Positions 1 to 9,700 of a DNA stretch of 64,000 nucleotides are shown here, in pieces (the first letter of the stretch is position 1; every line of letters starts with the position of its first letter). The position numbers were made by a program, and so were the translations under genes. The DNA comes from Alkalimarinus sediminis (lineage in GTDB: Bacteria; Pseudomonadota; Gammaproteobacteria; Pseudomonadales; Oleiphilaceae). The stretch covers positions 1,497,001 to 1,561,000 of the forward strand of contig NZ_CP101527.1 in the NCBI RefSeq assembly GCF_026427595.1, read 5' to 3'. The notes below the pieces were generated by a model, which was not told the origin of the DNA, did no database searches, and worked only from the letters and a program-made list of their open reading frames with translations.

Positions 1-328
1 GTGTAGAACAATAAAAAACATCAAGCGGTGGCGAAATCATCGTCACCGCTCATTAACTTTAACTGCCTGCAATGCCAACGTTTCTTTAAATACCCAACCC
101 TGAATATTTAACACCTGAAAGCGCTGCCATTACTCTATGCCAAGTGGCTAACTCTTTGCTATTAAATCGGTCAAGTGAATTATGACCACAGGCTCTTGCC
201 ATCATTAAAATTATCACTCATTAACAAATGATATTGACGGAGTATTATTTTATAGACACTATAATGCAAAACCTCTAATAGCTTAGTAGGGCATATATAG
301 CCCTTTTCACCATACAGGATCGAGATTA
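1..328. other. Left-edge intergenic region
   Basis: No gene is supported here. An imperfect hairpin lies at 24-50 (AGCGGTG paired with CACCGCT). A T-run follows it only on the minus strand and at a short distance, so it is a weak terminator candidate. The TAG at 4-6 may end a gene lying to the left of the window. The last 100 bases are AT-rich and probably hold the promoter of the gene at 329, but no clear -35/-10 pair stands out. Confidence 0.5.
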
Positions 329-1300
329 ATGAAAACCCGATTAACAGAACTACTTGGCATTGAAAAACCTATTATCTGTGGCGGCATGATGCGCGTTGGA
401 ACGGCTGAATTAGCGGCAGCTGTATCTAATACAGGTGCACTGGGTACTATGACAGCATTGACGCTGCCTACGCCAGAGCTTTTAAGAGAAGAGATTAAAA
501 AGTGTCAATCGCTTACTGATAAGCCTTTTGCGGTTAACCTGACAGTAGGTGTAGTGGCTTCTGAAATAAACTACGATGACTATGTAGATGTAATCTGTGA
601 AAGTGGTGTCAAGATAGTAGAGACTGCCGGCCGAAGCCCTGAGCCATTTATGGAAAAGTTCAACGCTCACGGCATCAAAGTCATTCATAAATGTGTTGCT
701 GTTCGCCACGCTCTAAAAGCTGAACGCTTAGGTGTTGCAGCCGTCAGTATTGATGGTTTTGAGTGTGCAGGGCACCCAGGTGAAGAAGATGTACCAGGCT
801 TAGTGTTAATACCAGCAGCTGCCAATAAAATATCTATCCCTATTGTTGCATCAGGCGGCATAGCAGACGGACGAGGATTAGTAGCCGCTCTTGCTTTAGG
901 AGCAGATGGCATCAATATGGGGACTCGTTTCTTGGCAACACAAGAAGCGCCCGTTCATGAGAACGTCAAAAAGGCGATCGTAGATATGAACGAAACGCAG
1001 ACATCTCTTATCTTCCGCAGCTACAAAAATACCGCTCGGGTTTATAAAAACAGTGTTGCCACTAAGGTTATTGAAATAGAGAAAGCAGGTGGAGCTTTTT
1101 CTGAAGTTCATGGCTTAGTTTCTGGTAAAATGCAGGATATCGCATGGACCACTGGTGATGTTGATGCCGGAATGGTTACATTTGGTATGTGTGGTGGTTT
1201 GGTTGAAGATGTACCTACTTGTAAAGAGTTGGTTGATGATATTATGTCAGATGCCAATCAAATCATTAACGAGCGCCTTGCATCTATGGTTTCATCATAA
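329..1300 (+). CDS. Nitronate monooxygenase family protein (NMO / 2-nitropropane dioxygenase-like)
   Basis: This is a 323-residue FMN-dependent TIM-barrel protein of the nitronate monooxygenase family, whose members oxidise alkyl nitronates such as propionate-3-nitronate. The family signature around the catalytic histidine is visible as GFECAGHPG (His about residue 149), followed by the phosphate-binding segment SGGIADGRG near 175-183. Length is typical. The FabK branch (enoyl-ACP reductase II) has the same fold and cannot be fully excluded. An AGGA ribosome-binding site precedes the ATG. A crotonase follows 74 bp downstream on the same strand, so the two may be cotranscribed and act on acyl-type substrates. 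Family is certain; the substrate is inferred. Confidence 0.88.
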   Translation: MKTRLTELLGIEKPIICGGMMRVGTAELAAAVSNTGALGTMTALTLPTPELLREEIKKCQSLTDKPFAVNLTVGVVASEINYDDYVDVICESGVKIVETAGRSPEPFMEKFNAHGIKVIHKCVAVRHALKAERLGVAAVSIDGFECAGHPGEEDVPGLVLIPAAANKISIPIVASGGIADGRGLVAALALGADGINMGTRFLATQEAPVHENVKKAIVDMNETQTSLIFRSYKNTARVYKNSVATKVIEIEKAGGAFSEVHGLVSGKMQDIAWTTGDVDAGMVTFGMCGGLVEDVPTCKELVDDIMSDANQIINERLASMVSS

Positions 1301-1374
1301 AAAGCAGTTATTAAAGTGTATTGTTAATATACAATTGAGCGTTTCAATATTTACATTAAAACAGAGAGTTAAGC

Positions 1375-2079
1375 ATGACCGATTTGGTTAATTATCAGTT
1401 AGACGGAAAAATAGCCACTATTACACTACAAAACGGCAAAGTGAATGCGATGTCTCCAGATCATATTGCCGCCATTCATGGCGCGCTAGATCAGGCAGAA
1501 AAAGACAAAGCAGTCGTCATGATTGTAGGCCAACCGGGTATATTCTCTGCAGGCTTTGATCTGAAAGTGTTTCAAGCCGACGCTGTCGCCGGTGTTGAGA
1601 TGGTAAAAGCGGGATCTCTGCTATGCAGACGCATGTTAGCCTTCCCAATGCCTATTATTGGTGTGTGCACTGGTCACGCGGTTGCACAAGGGTGCTTTAC
1701 GTTAATGGCATGTGACTATCGAATTGGTGTAGAAGGCCCATTCCAGCTAGGATTGAACGAAGTTAAAATCGGTATGACTATGCACCACTTTGGTATCGAA
1801 CTTCCACGCGCTCGATTAACGCCATCTTACTTCCAACGCTCAGTTAATAACGCACAGATGTACTCGCCAGAAGAAGCCGTTACAGGTGGCTTTTTGGATG
1901 CAATTGTACCTGCAGAAAAGCTAATGGAAGCAGCTTTGGAAGAAGCGAAACGTTTATCTGAGTTGAATCTGGGTGCACACAAAGCCACTAAGCTGAAAAT
2001 GCGCGCGGGATTATTAAAAACTCTAGATGAAGCGATTGAGCGAGATTACACAGAGCAGATGACTGCTTTAGGTAAATAA
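1375..2079 (+). CDS. Enoyl-CoA hydratase/isomerase (crotonase) family protein
   Basis: A 234-residue crotonase-fold protein, slightly shorter than the usual 255-265. The oxyanion-hole segment GIFSAGFDLKVF lies near residues 55-66 and the second motif around 113-131 (ACDYRIG, then GLNEVKIGM) carries the glutamate that often acts as the catalytic base. Family members hydrate or isomerise enoyl-CoA thioesters in the cytoplasm; the exact reaction cannot be read from the sequence. It follows the nitronate monooxygenase gene and is closed by a terminator just downstream, so the pair forms a short unit. A GAGAG ribosome-binding site precedes the ATG. Confidence 0.88.
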   Translation: MTDLVNYQLDGKIATITLQNGKVNAMSPDHIAAIHGALDQAEKDKAVVMIVGQPGIFSAGFDLKVFQADAVAGVEMVKAGSLLCRRMLAFPMPIIGVCTGHAVAQGCFTLMACDYRIGVEGPFQLGLNEVKIGMTMHHFGIELPRARLTPSYFQRSVNNAQMYSPEEAVTGGFLDAIVPAEKLMEAALEEAKRLSELNLGAHKATKLKMRAGLLKTLDEAIERDYTEQMTALGK

Positions 2080-2122
2080 ACGTTAGTCAGACTCAATGTC
2101 TGGGTCTCGTGAGCAACATAAT

Positions 2123-2149
2123 AAAAGGGGAGTATTTACTCCCTTTTTT
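2123..2149 (+). terminator. Rho-independent terminator of the NMO/crotonase unit
   Basis: GGGAG (2128-2132) and CTCCC (2139-2143) form a stem flanked by four A residues upstream and a run of six T residues downstream. It lies 44 bp after the crotonase stop. Confidence 0.75.
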
Positions 2150-2435
2150 ACGTTATTCGATCACAATACAAACTATTGAGAGGTCTGGCAGGGAAAAGCC
2201 TTATTTTCGCCAAAATGACCGTTAATGTTTGATTTAACAGCCATATTTCTTAGTCTAAGAGGAAATTAAGGCTCTATTTCAAGTGGTCAACGCCATTATT
2301 CTTACACCTAGGTTGGTCAAAAAATAATTAAGGGTGTATTTCTTATTGCTAGTTCTTTAAAAGGTGCTACCTTTTATATTGCTATTAAGTAGTAAGCAAT
2401 GGATATATTGGAAATAAAAAATAGGGAAAAAGGAT

Positions 2436-2546
2436 ATGGCTACAGCTAAACTCTCACTAATTGTAGCAATAAGTATTTCTCATGCTGCACCATCTATGAA
2501 GATTCAGCTAGTCCAGAATTCCTCCCAAAAGGGCTTCCCCATTTAA
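2436..2546 (+). CDS. Possible small exported peptide (36 aa) or gene remnant
   Basis: An ATG with a good ribosome-binding sequence (AAAAAGGAT, ending just before the ATG) opens a 36-codon frame ending TAA. Residues 4-18 are hydrophobic and followed by HAAPS, as in a short signal peptide. It may be a secreted peptide or the stump of a larger exported protein, because the next gene downstream is also an exported protein with a damaged start. I do not recognise a family. Apart from this frame and the terminator, the 549 bases between 2080 and 2628 hold nothing I can identify. Confidence 0.25.
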   Translation: MATAKLSLIVAISISHAAPSMKIQLVQNSSQKGFPI

Positions 2547-2668
2547 GTCTATTTCATCTGAAGTTTGCTTTCGTTGGTACTGATATACCGCAATAATATT
2601 GACTTGGTACTTAAACCAAATCAATTAAATGGCACGCTTATGTGCTATTAAAATTAAAAGGACGTTTT

Positions 2669-3210
2669 ATGAAAAAGCTATATTATTTAGTAATCGCTTC
2701 TGTCTTAAGTTTCTCTACAGCATCTCAGAACAGAAAAAGGGGCCTTTGAAACGAAATGAGCAAACTCAAGTTAGTGGGAAATCTACGGTCGTAACGACAA
2801 ACAATTGGTTAAACTTAAACTTTTCAATTAATGCTCCTTCCCGTGAACAATTATATGGCTATCTTGTCACTGATTTGAGTGCTCCTAATGGCCTGATGTA
2901 TGAAGGATACACCTATAGTGTAGTTCTGGATGGTGGCTATAGTGGGGGGACACCCGATACTTCAAGGGTAGAAATCATCATGTGTGTCAATTATGCCGAC
3001 CCTCTACAAAGTTGCAGGTATTTACGTACTGACGCCAATAATTATACTCAACAGCATGATTCAGCTAGTTTCTCTGGATTTCCTATAGTCACCCCAAGCT
3101 CTAAAATAGCATATTTTATAAAAGTACTTGAACATATCGGGCCGTTCCAACCTTACCCTTACCCAACACCTGTTAAAGCGACATTTAGCTCTAAACTGTA
3201 CTATCAATGA
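2669..3210 (+). pseudogene. Exported protein of unknown function with a frameshift after its signal peptide
   Basis: The ATG at 2669, behind an AAAAGGA ribosome-binding site, opens a clear signal peptide (MKKLYYLVIASVLSFSTAS) that stops at TGA 2747. The remaining 150 or so residues continue in another frame up to 3210. The frames cross in A5G4 (2734-2742), a typical slippage or sequencing-indel site. The open frame can also be read from an ATG at 2629, but that replaces the signal peptide with an unconvincing N-terminus. The mature part is rich in Ser, Thr, Tyr and Gly, has two cysteines (about 123 and 133 when read from 2629), and looks like a small extracellular beta-rich domain. I do not recognise the family. 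It is either a recent pseudogene, a base-count error, or less likely programmed frameshifting. Confidence 0.55.
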
Positions 3211-3213
3211 TAA

Positions 3214-3252
3214 AAAGGGGCTCAGCTTCAATGCCTGAGTCCTGCCCTTTAA
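3214..3252. terminator. Convergent intergenic hairpin, probable bidirectional terminator
   Basis: AAAGGGGCTCAG pairs imperfectly with CTGAGTCCTGCCCTTT between the convergent genes ending at 3210 (+) and 3249 (-). Pairing is interrupted by a bulge, so this is a moderate call. Confidence 0.45.
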
Positions 3253-3710
3253 GCAAGAGTGGATAAAATTTTGGCCCCTTCGTTTTCAGTCAGACGATTT
3301 TTTAAGTGGCTATAACTTTGAGTAGGCTCGCCAACCATTTTGGTGACAAATTCGTTAATACTATTCACAAGTCCTGATTTTACTGAAAGCGCATAAAATG
3401 TGTGGACAGTTGTTCTTGAGAATCCCGTCGCCTCAGAAATTCCGTTGATCCCATTTTTTTCACTTTCATTTAACTGCAACTTTCTTGGGTCAAAATCCGG
3501 CCCGTTATTAGATTTAAACTGTGCCTTGTATACCTTGTGTTGATCACCGATATAGGAGTTCCAAGCGTCATATTTAGAATCCGCTTCTTTCTCCATCTTT
3601 AAAAGCTCATCGCCAAGATTCTCAGGTTTGTTGACTTTAAGCTCATAATTTTCGCCACTTTTGGCGATAGTCACCTTCGAAAATGAATCATGGATTTGCA
3701 TATTGATCAT
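3249..3710 (-). CDS. Hypothetical protein with a helix-turn-helix-like segment
   Basis: A 153-residue soluble protein with no signal peptide and many Lys, Glu and Asn residues. Residues around 90-115 (ISEATGFSRTTVHTFYALS) read like a helix-turn-helix: a helix, a GFSRTT turn and a recognition helix. That suggests, but does not prove, DNA binding. An AGGATG ribosome-binding site lies just before the ATG. It is convergent with the exported protein to its left and divergent from the two small genes at 4.3-5.3 kb. I do not recognise a family. Confidence 0.6.
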   Translation of the reverse strand: MINMQIHDSFSKVTIAKSGENYELKVNKPENLGDELLKMEKEADSKYDAWNSYIGDQHKVYKAQFKSNNGPDFDPRKLQLNESEKNGINGISEATGFSRTTVHTFYALSVKSGLVNSINEFVTKMVGEPTQSYSHLKNRLTENEGAKILSTLA

Positions 3711-4315
3711 AGTTCATCCTTGTCTATTGAGGGTGTTTTTAGAAGCACCTTGGATCATGATGCACCATCAGAATAGTCAATATATCGGTAGCACGCGAGA
3801 AAACTTTAACGAAAATGATCACTAACTTTATTTAAAAATGATATGAGATTTTTCATTAAAGGTTCTATATTAGGGTTCTTTGACTAAACCCCCGGTTTGT
3901 CACTAGATGCCCTTGTAGCCCTTGATATCATTGTCTTTCAAACGAAATATTGTCTTCAGAATCCCCTAGCAATATTTTTTAACCTCTTGAATACTGCAAG
4001 GGTTTCTACGAATATAAATTTTATGTTTCTTGATAAAGTAAAATGTAAGCCTGATATTGTAAAATATGACTACCCGTAACCATATTTAAATCGCACAACA
4101 TGTACATATTTCATCTTGTTATAGCGGTATTGCGACATCAATGCAGCACTCAAAAAAATATTTAACTTAAGTCGTTGAACAACCTTCTCAAATTTAATAT
4201 CTACACTATATTAATATGTGACCTAGCTATAAGGAGTACTTGGTTACTAACTACTAATTTTTAAATATGGATATAAATTATAAAATTTAGTAAAACTCTG
4301 TTCGCTTTCTTCGCT
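3711..4315. other. AT-rich intergenic region between divergent small genes
   Basis: No convincing gene. A 60-codon frame at 3897-4079 starts with TTG and lacks a ribosome-binding site, so it was not called. The stretch contains the first copy of the repeat described at 3871-3893 and must hold the promoters for the flanking divergent genes. An AAGGAG sequence near 4231 is followed by a seven-codon mini-frame (4268-4291) that overlaps the signal-peptide codons of the next gene. Confidence 0.4.
3871..3893 (+). repeat. Repeat copy 1: TTAGGG-like hairpin with CTTTGACTAAACCCCC
   Basis: The 16-bp string CTTTGACTAAACCCCC at 3878-3893 recurs exactly at 5362-5377, and both copies are preceded by TTAGGG. 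GGGTT here can pair with AACCC, so both copies are also potential hairpins. The pair flanks the two small genes at 4.3-5.3 kb in direct orientation. Confidence 0.6.
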
Positions 4316-4858
4316 TTGATGTTAACAGCAGGACTTGCTTCCGCTGATGATCTTGGTATGGCAAACCTTGTAGATGATCAAGGGACGATTTCTCTGAAAG
4401 GGAAGTCAGTTAACCAAGTGCATAAGTCCAAAAATCACTTAAATGAAAAAGATGACCTTTTTGTCGAGTCGGTTACTACGCTCAGTGGTAGCCCCACTTA
4501 CGGTAGTACAGCTCTAACTGTCTCGGTGCGTAATAAGTGGTATACCGGGGATATTTATTTAAGTGGTGTAACTCATGGTAGCACGATTACTGGGGTTGAT
4601 TTCAGCTTAAACCTGTTTGGAGGAACGGCGACTGACCTATCCAACGTATGGGTCTATTTGTGCCGTAACCAAGGTACAAACTGTCGGCAGATTACAGGAG
4701 TTGGCAACGCCTCGACAGGTACCTGGAATGGAACTGCAACGTGGGCTGGTGCAACTACACTTTCTCCTGGGTTGGAATATTGGGTAGGCGTAGCAGGAAG
4801 CGGATACATGAATCAAACTATTGGCTTCACTGGTTCAGTTAATATGAGTTGGAATTAA
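4316..4858 (+). CDS. Exported protein of unknown function, start codon irregular
   Basis: About 180-190 residues. Read back past the first standard start codons (TTG 4316, ATG 4319), the frame continues through a textbook signal peptide beginning KFSKTLFAFFALMLTAG and ending ASADD. The codon where the methionine should be (4280) is ATA, preceded by ATT and then a stop at 4274. Either the true start is a non-standard codon, ATG has mutated to ATA, or translation begins inside the signal peptide. The mature part is rich in Gly, Thr and Ser with two cysteines near 128 and 135 (LCRNQGTNC) and looks like an extracellular beta-sandwich. It has a compositional resemblance to the frameshifted exported protein at 2.7 kb. 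No family recognised. Confidence 0.65.
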   Translation: MMLTAGLASADDLGMANLVDDQGTISLKGKSVNQVHKSKNHLNEKDDLFVESVTTLSGSPTYGSTALTVSVRNKWYTGDIYLSGVTHGSTITGVDFSLNLFGGTATDLSNVWVYLCRNQGTNCRQITGVGNASTGTWNGTATWAGATTLSPGLEYWVGVAGSGYMNQTIGFTGSVNMSWN

Positions 4859-4956
4859 GCTTTTCCGGGAGTTGTTCGTTTTATGGACAACTCCCAAATT
4901 GATGTCTATATTGAATACGTTGTACTCTTTTAAATATTGATAAGGATTATACATAT

Positions 4957-5298
4957 ATGGATATCGGATCGTTTAGCTCGTCTTACCAGTCTGTGTCGTA
5001 TGGTGCTCGAATCAGACCAGACCCTGTAGATATGACCCCCGAAATGTCAACAAAAGACAGAAGTAAGTTAGGGATGGTGTCTGTTATGCAGGATGAGTCA
5101 AAGCATGACACTATGACTCGCTATGCCTTAACCCGTGATGTATCTCTTCATGGCGGGAATATGATGCCTGGCCATTCCGTCGAAAATGTCGATGACTATA
5201 TTGAAATGCTCTATAAACGGGCAGAAGAAAATGGAGGAAAGGACTTTTACGGGGTTTCATCACAAAGATATGCAAACTTAATTGATGTGCGAGTTTAG
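4957..5298 (+). CDS. Hypothetical protein (113 aa)
   Basis: A soluble, Ser/Met/Asp-rich protein with no signal peptide, membrane segment or recognisable motif. An ATAAGGA ribosome-binding site lies about 14 bases before the ATG. It follows the exported protein by 98 bp and the pair is enclosed by two copies of a 16-bp repeat, so the two may have arrived together. Function unknown. Confidence 0.55.
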   Translation: MDIGSFSSSYQSVSYGARIRPDPVDMTPEMSTKDRSKLGMVSVMQDESKHDTMTRYALTRDVSLHGGNMMPGHSVENVDDYIEMLYKRAEENGGKDFYGVSSQRYANLIDVRV

Positions 5299-5353
5299 TT
5301 ATAAGGGAGCGCATCCAAACCTCATTGGATCTCTCTCCCCTTTATCTTCCTTT

Positions 5354-5377
5354 TAGGGGGGCTTTGACTAAACCCCC
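5354..5377 (+). repeat. Repeat copy 2 / hairpin downstream of 4957-5298
   Basis: TTAGGGGGG followed by CTTTGACTAAACCCCC. GGGGG (5357-5361) pairs with CCCCC (5373-5377), with TTT/AAA inside the stem. No T-run follows on the plus strand. It could act as a weak terminator or be part of a repeated boundary sequence (see copy at 3871). Confidence 0.6.
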
Positions 5378-5704
5378 ATATTCTCAGTTACGCGGCTCGT
5401 CTGAATAAACCGTAAATTTAAGGTCGAAGTTGGCTAAGCGGATTGATAAGTTGGTAATTTTCGTTGGCGAGAAGTTCAAATCCGGGTCCGTCTCCCAACC
5501 GTAACAACATCTCTTACACCGATTATAGATGTAGTTCTTAGTACATGACCATCCGATTTAACCGCAGAACGCAAATTTCTAACATAACCACGGATATAAT
5601 CTTTGTGGAGCAGAAAATACAGTACCGCTCGGTTAGTCCAGCCTTTATCTAAGCTATTTCATCCTTTTGCTGGGTTACTTTAAGGTACTCACGCTGTGGA
5701 AAAA
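5378..5704. other. Intergenic stretch at the left side of the Tn3-type element
   Basis: No gene is supported. The sequence from 5394 (GCGGCTCGTCTGAATAAACC, continuing to TTAAGG) has some resemblance to the outer ends of Tn21-like inverted repeats, but it does not match the candidate right end at 9926 well enough to call a transposon terminus. A tRNA-like string near 5475-5500 does not fold as a T-arm. Confidence 0.35.
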
Positions 5705-6730
5705 TCAATTAGGTCGGTCTTTAGTGTCAGCTTGCGGTTGTGTTGAATCAGTTTGTGCGTGCTTTGTACGAATATTTAATTTGTCAAAAATCTGATTTTT
5801 TACATCTAGCTCAGATTTTAGTTTTTCAATTTCTATCTCTTTCTTTTGATTGAGCTTATCTAATAAGCTTAAGTTTGATTCGAGTTTTTTGAGGTCAGAA
5901 ACTAGCTTACTTTCATTTCTCTTTTTTTCTTCAATCGTTGAGGCTAATACGCTTATTTCTTGTAAAGAGTTTTGATTGTCTGAATTTATTTTTCGAAACT
6001 CTATAGTCTTATCAGAAAGTTCTCTTTGCGCGGTATCTAGCTTAGTAACAAGTCTTGCATTATCTTTGTTGAGTTGTGTGATGTCGGCCTGCTTAACAGA
6101 CAGTGTTTGGTTGAGTTGTCTGGTTTCGACTTGAAGCGGCTGTACTTGATGCTCATGCCTGCGCAGGTCTTGATCCCGCTGATCCTTTACTGATGAGCGG
6201 TAGTGCTCAAGTGCTTCGCGGGAATGTTGATGCTTTTCCTCTAATGACTCAATATGTCTTCCTTTTTCTTTTAAAAGCGCTTCCAAATCAATATTTTTTT
6301 GATCTAATCGTTGATTTTTGGCTAAGGCTGCCTGGTGTTGATTATCAAGCGAGGCGCTCTTATTGTTTGTGTTTTCTAATTCAGCCTTAAGATTTTTTAT
6401 TTCTTCGGTTAATTTCACATTCTTTGTTTCAAAAATACCGGTTTTATATTGTTCTTCTTGAATTTGAAGGTCATGCAGCTCGCCAGACTTTTTAATAGTT
6501 TCTTGCGCTTCTGTGTGTAATTGTGAAGCAAGCTTGACGACCAGTTCTTTTAATGTGTTGCTTAGCAGTGCTTCATCGTCGAGACAGGTACTTTCTTCAA
6601 GCTCCAGTTCTTTCAGGTAGCGATGAATCGTTGTTTTCGAGCCTGTATTGCCTAATTCGATACGGATCGTATCAATAGAGGGATGCTTGCCTTTTGAAAG
6701 CAGCATATCTCTAGCCTGGCTCCTCAACAA
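5705..6730 (-). CDS. KfrA-like DNA-binding coiled-coil protein associated with the Tn3 transposase
   Basis: A 341-residue protein. Residues 1-45 match the KfrA N-terminal DNA-binding domain (KGKHPSIDTIRIELGN, then SKTTIHRYLKEL). Residues 70-320 are an almost continuous coiled coil rich in Gln, Leu, Glu and Lys. KfrA proteins are plasmid-borne regulators with this layout, and relatives occur beside Tn3-family transposases. The start is uncertain: the first usable codon is TTG at 6730, and about six more in-frame codons precede it before a stop, so the usual first few family residues may be lost. It lies 66 bp downstream of tnpA on the same strand, as an accessory gene of the transposon. A role in transposase regulation or target handling is inference. 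Confidence 0.7.
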   Translation of the reverse strand: MLRSQARDMLLSKGKHPSIDTIRIELGNTGSKTTIHRYLKELELEESTCLDDEALLSNTLKELVVKLASQLHTEAQETIKKSGELHDLQIQEEQYKTGIFETKNVKLTEEIKNLKAELENTNNKSASLDNQHQAALAKNQRLDQKNIDLEALLKEKGRHIESLEEKHQHSREALEHYRSSVKDQRDQDLRRHEHQVQPLQVETRQLNQTLSVKQADITQLNKDNARLVTKLDTAQRELSDKTIEFRKINSDNQNSLQEISVLASTIEEKKRNESKLVSDLKKLESNLSLLDKLNQKKEIEIEKLKSELDVKNQIFDKLNIRTKHAQTDSTQPQADTKDRPN

Positions 6731-6796
6731 TATAGGGAGCAGATTTTACATTTTGGCTCGTAACTTACTGTTATATATGAAAATATTTTCTTGGTT

Positions 6797-9700
6797 TTAT
6801 AGCTTGATAGACCTAATTTTATCCATATCAAAACGAGCATCATTAGAGGCCTTCCTTCTGAAATCGTATTCGCCACGTAAATTAACGTGCTTCCATGTTA
6901 TCACTGAGCCCTGACTTATTGATTCAATGAGATCTCTTCTATCGTCAGGGTCTGACGTGTCAGCTACAAGGTCGGATAAATATAAATAGTTCCAGAGTAT
7001 GATTGAGTTCTGGAGAAGCAGCTTGCACGCTGTTGCAACCTCCTGGTCAGCTAGAACACCTTCTTGAAAAGCTTGGTCGTTGTCAAAGAATACCGCTCGA
7101 GAGAATCTATTCGAAAGCTCGACTCTATTGAGTTGCTTTTGTATTTGTTGTCTTAGATCTTCGTCATCGAAATAAGTCAGAATGAACTGTGATTTAATAA
7201 TCCTTCCAAACTCTTTAAGTGCTCGATACAAGGGGTGTTCCTTAGAGTATGAGCTTAATCGTTTAAAAAGCTGTGAGGCAGTAGCGTGCTTCATCTTAAT
7301 CGTTGCAATAAATCTTAAGATATCATCCCAGTGATCAAGTATTAGATTTTTGCTGACAGGACGACTTGGGAGTAGACGATATCCTTTGTCGTAAAAAGTT
7401 TTTCGCGCAGAGAAGCTATATATTTGCTGGTTCCCTATGTTGGCAAGCCTTGGTGCAAACGCTATCCCCAAAAAGTGCGACACAGCGAAGATCTGCTCTG
7501 TATAACCACGTGTATCGGTTGAATGTACTTGCTTAAGATCAGTTACCTCATTTTGGAGTAGGCCATCAATAACGTATGGTGCCTCACGATCCGAGGCGCT
7601 AAAGACAGAGTTGTGGAATAACGACTGCTTTTCATCAATAAAGGTGTAAATCGTGACGCCTTTGTCTTTACCAAAATATTTGTAGGAATGATTTGCGTGC
7701 AAGCAATCAACATCAACGGTTACCTTTCTACCGTCACTCGATGAGTGCAGAACTTCCGGATCTTTTAGATAAGCGCTGGATAATTTTAAGTTGTGGATTG
7801 CATCCACTATCCGGTCATTAGCTTTTCTAATATTTTCTAGACTAAAAAACCAGTTTACTGTGTTGTGGAGCGTATGCTCCTTTATACCCGAAGAAATACT
7901 TGCATGTTTGCCTAAGCCGATATTGCACCCTTTTGCTAGAATGCCTGCCATTAGCGTTTCTTCCTTTGGCTTCATTTTTACGTTCTTAGGGCTTAGGTGC
8001 TTAAAGTCGCCAGTAAATTGGCATGCCTGTTTTACCTCCTTCAGCAGTTGGAGAATAGGGATATAGCCATCCTGAGACAGCGCATCAGATATAAATGATT
8101 TCTCTTCATAGTCAGTTTTTGGTGTGCTCACTCTTGATACTCGGCCATTTTTAAAAGTGAGCGCGGTATTTATCCCGTCGGCTAAGTGCTTGTTAACAAT
8201 CTTGTACTTCTCGTGAAGCCCCAATTTTAAGCCCGCTAAATATGCTTCTCCGTCTATGTATTCAAGTAGATTGCACTCGCGCAAGATCTGATATTTTCGA
8301 GCCTCCCAATATTCTTTATCAATCATGTAGTCTTGAATGCTGCGGAAACGATATGAGTAGGCTAAATTTAAGTCCCCGGACTTGATTGCTTTAGAGATAT
8401 AGATGAACAGCAGGCACTTATACAGAGGGATTGAAAAGTCATTGCGCTCAACATTTGCTCGATCTTGCTTTGACAGAAATTTAATAGGAGGAGATTTGCC
8501 GACATTGCCCTCTGAGTCTTGAAAGTGAGCTACTGCTTCAAATAAATCCTTTGCCTTGGAGGTACTATCAAAATTGAGAGCACGTACGATAGGGGTGGCT
8601 TTAAGTTGAAGTCTTAAAGAAAGCGATTCGAGCAGCTGATAGTACGTATGATTTTTACTTTCTTTTCTCAGCTGATTATCCAGATCTTCTAACAAGCTAT
8701 AGTCAATTTCGTCGTTCTTTTGGTAATCAAAAACCAGATCTTCTATCTTGTGATATTTTTCGTTGGGCGTTGCAGATACGCTTTCAACGATTGAGATAAT
8801 TTCTTTTGCTAGCTTTGAAATAGATTTATGAGATTTGCTTAACTCATGAATTGCCTTGTCTCGCTCTTCCTTCACAGATCGTTCGTGTTCAGCTTGTTTG
8901 CTTGAAGCTTTGTGCAACGTTGATGTCACTGACTTCATCAAAGCGTCTACGAGACTATCTTGGCGAGTGAAGTAGTGATGTTTAACAAACCCCAGCAGGT
9001 GAAGATAAATGTTTTCTTTATCTGTAAATTGTGTCAGTTGCTGAGTATCGGCTTTGCGTACCCATTCAGCATAATACCTAGTCGCCTTGTCATTTATATT
9101 TAATTCGCCATAAACATCTGTAAGCTGATCAAACATATCTTTGAAAACGATCATGTTATTCACGTTTTGTTTAATATCTTTTGGCCGCATGGACTGATCA
9201 ATGTTCTTATATGATGCTAGCGGGGTAGTTGTTCTGCTTCCGGCAGTTATGGGAGTTAATAGGGAGTCCAGCAACTCTGAATGAGCCGGTTTAATCGCCC
9301 TGCGAAGATTAGAAATTTGATTCTTCTCTGACTTGTTGAACGCATCCGTGATTATTGTGTTTAATTCACTAAAGCTCGGAATGGCTACTTGGTGTTTCCA
9401 GCAAGCATCTGTAAGCGCGTCGAAAATGAATTTTGGTTGTTCTTTTTGAGCAGCAAAATTCTGCGCTAAACCTACTAGAGTTTCAGCCATACTACTGTCA
9501 TAAGGTTCCCAATTCAGGAAATCCAGAATCTTGATTCTGTGCCTGGTAACTATAGATCCAACGTAGCTGGTCAATGAAGTAGGGGGCTCAACGCTTAAGG
9601 TTTTAGCAACATGGTTGATATCTCGTTTTCCAAATTGGGCAGAACTGAAAAAGCGAGCTCGAGATCTGAAGTAACCAAGCTGCAAAACAAAGCCAATTCT

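Noticed and set aside
2430-5400. Series of small unknown genes as an integron cassette array
   Set aside because: No attC-like core sites (GTTRRRY with paired partner) were seen between the genes, and no integron integrase is present.
5394-5440. Possible left inverted repeat of the Tn3-type element
   Set aside because: Some likeness to Tn21-type ends, but it does not match the candidate right end closely enough and no target duplication was found.
5460-5510. String resembling a tRNA 3' end (GTTCAAATCC)
   Set aside because: The bases either side do not pair as a T-arm or acceptor stem, so no tRNA is supported.
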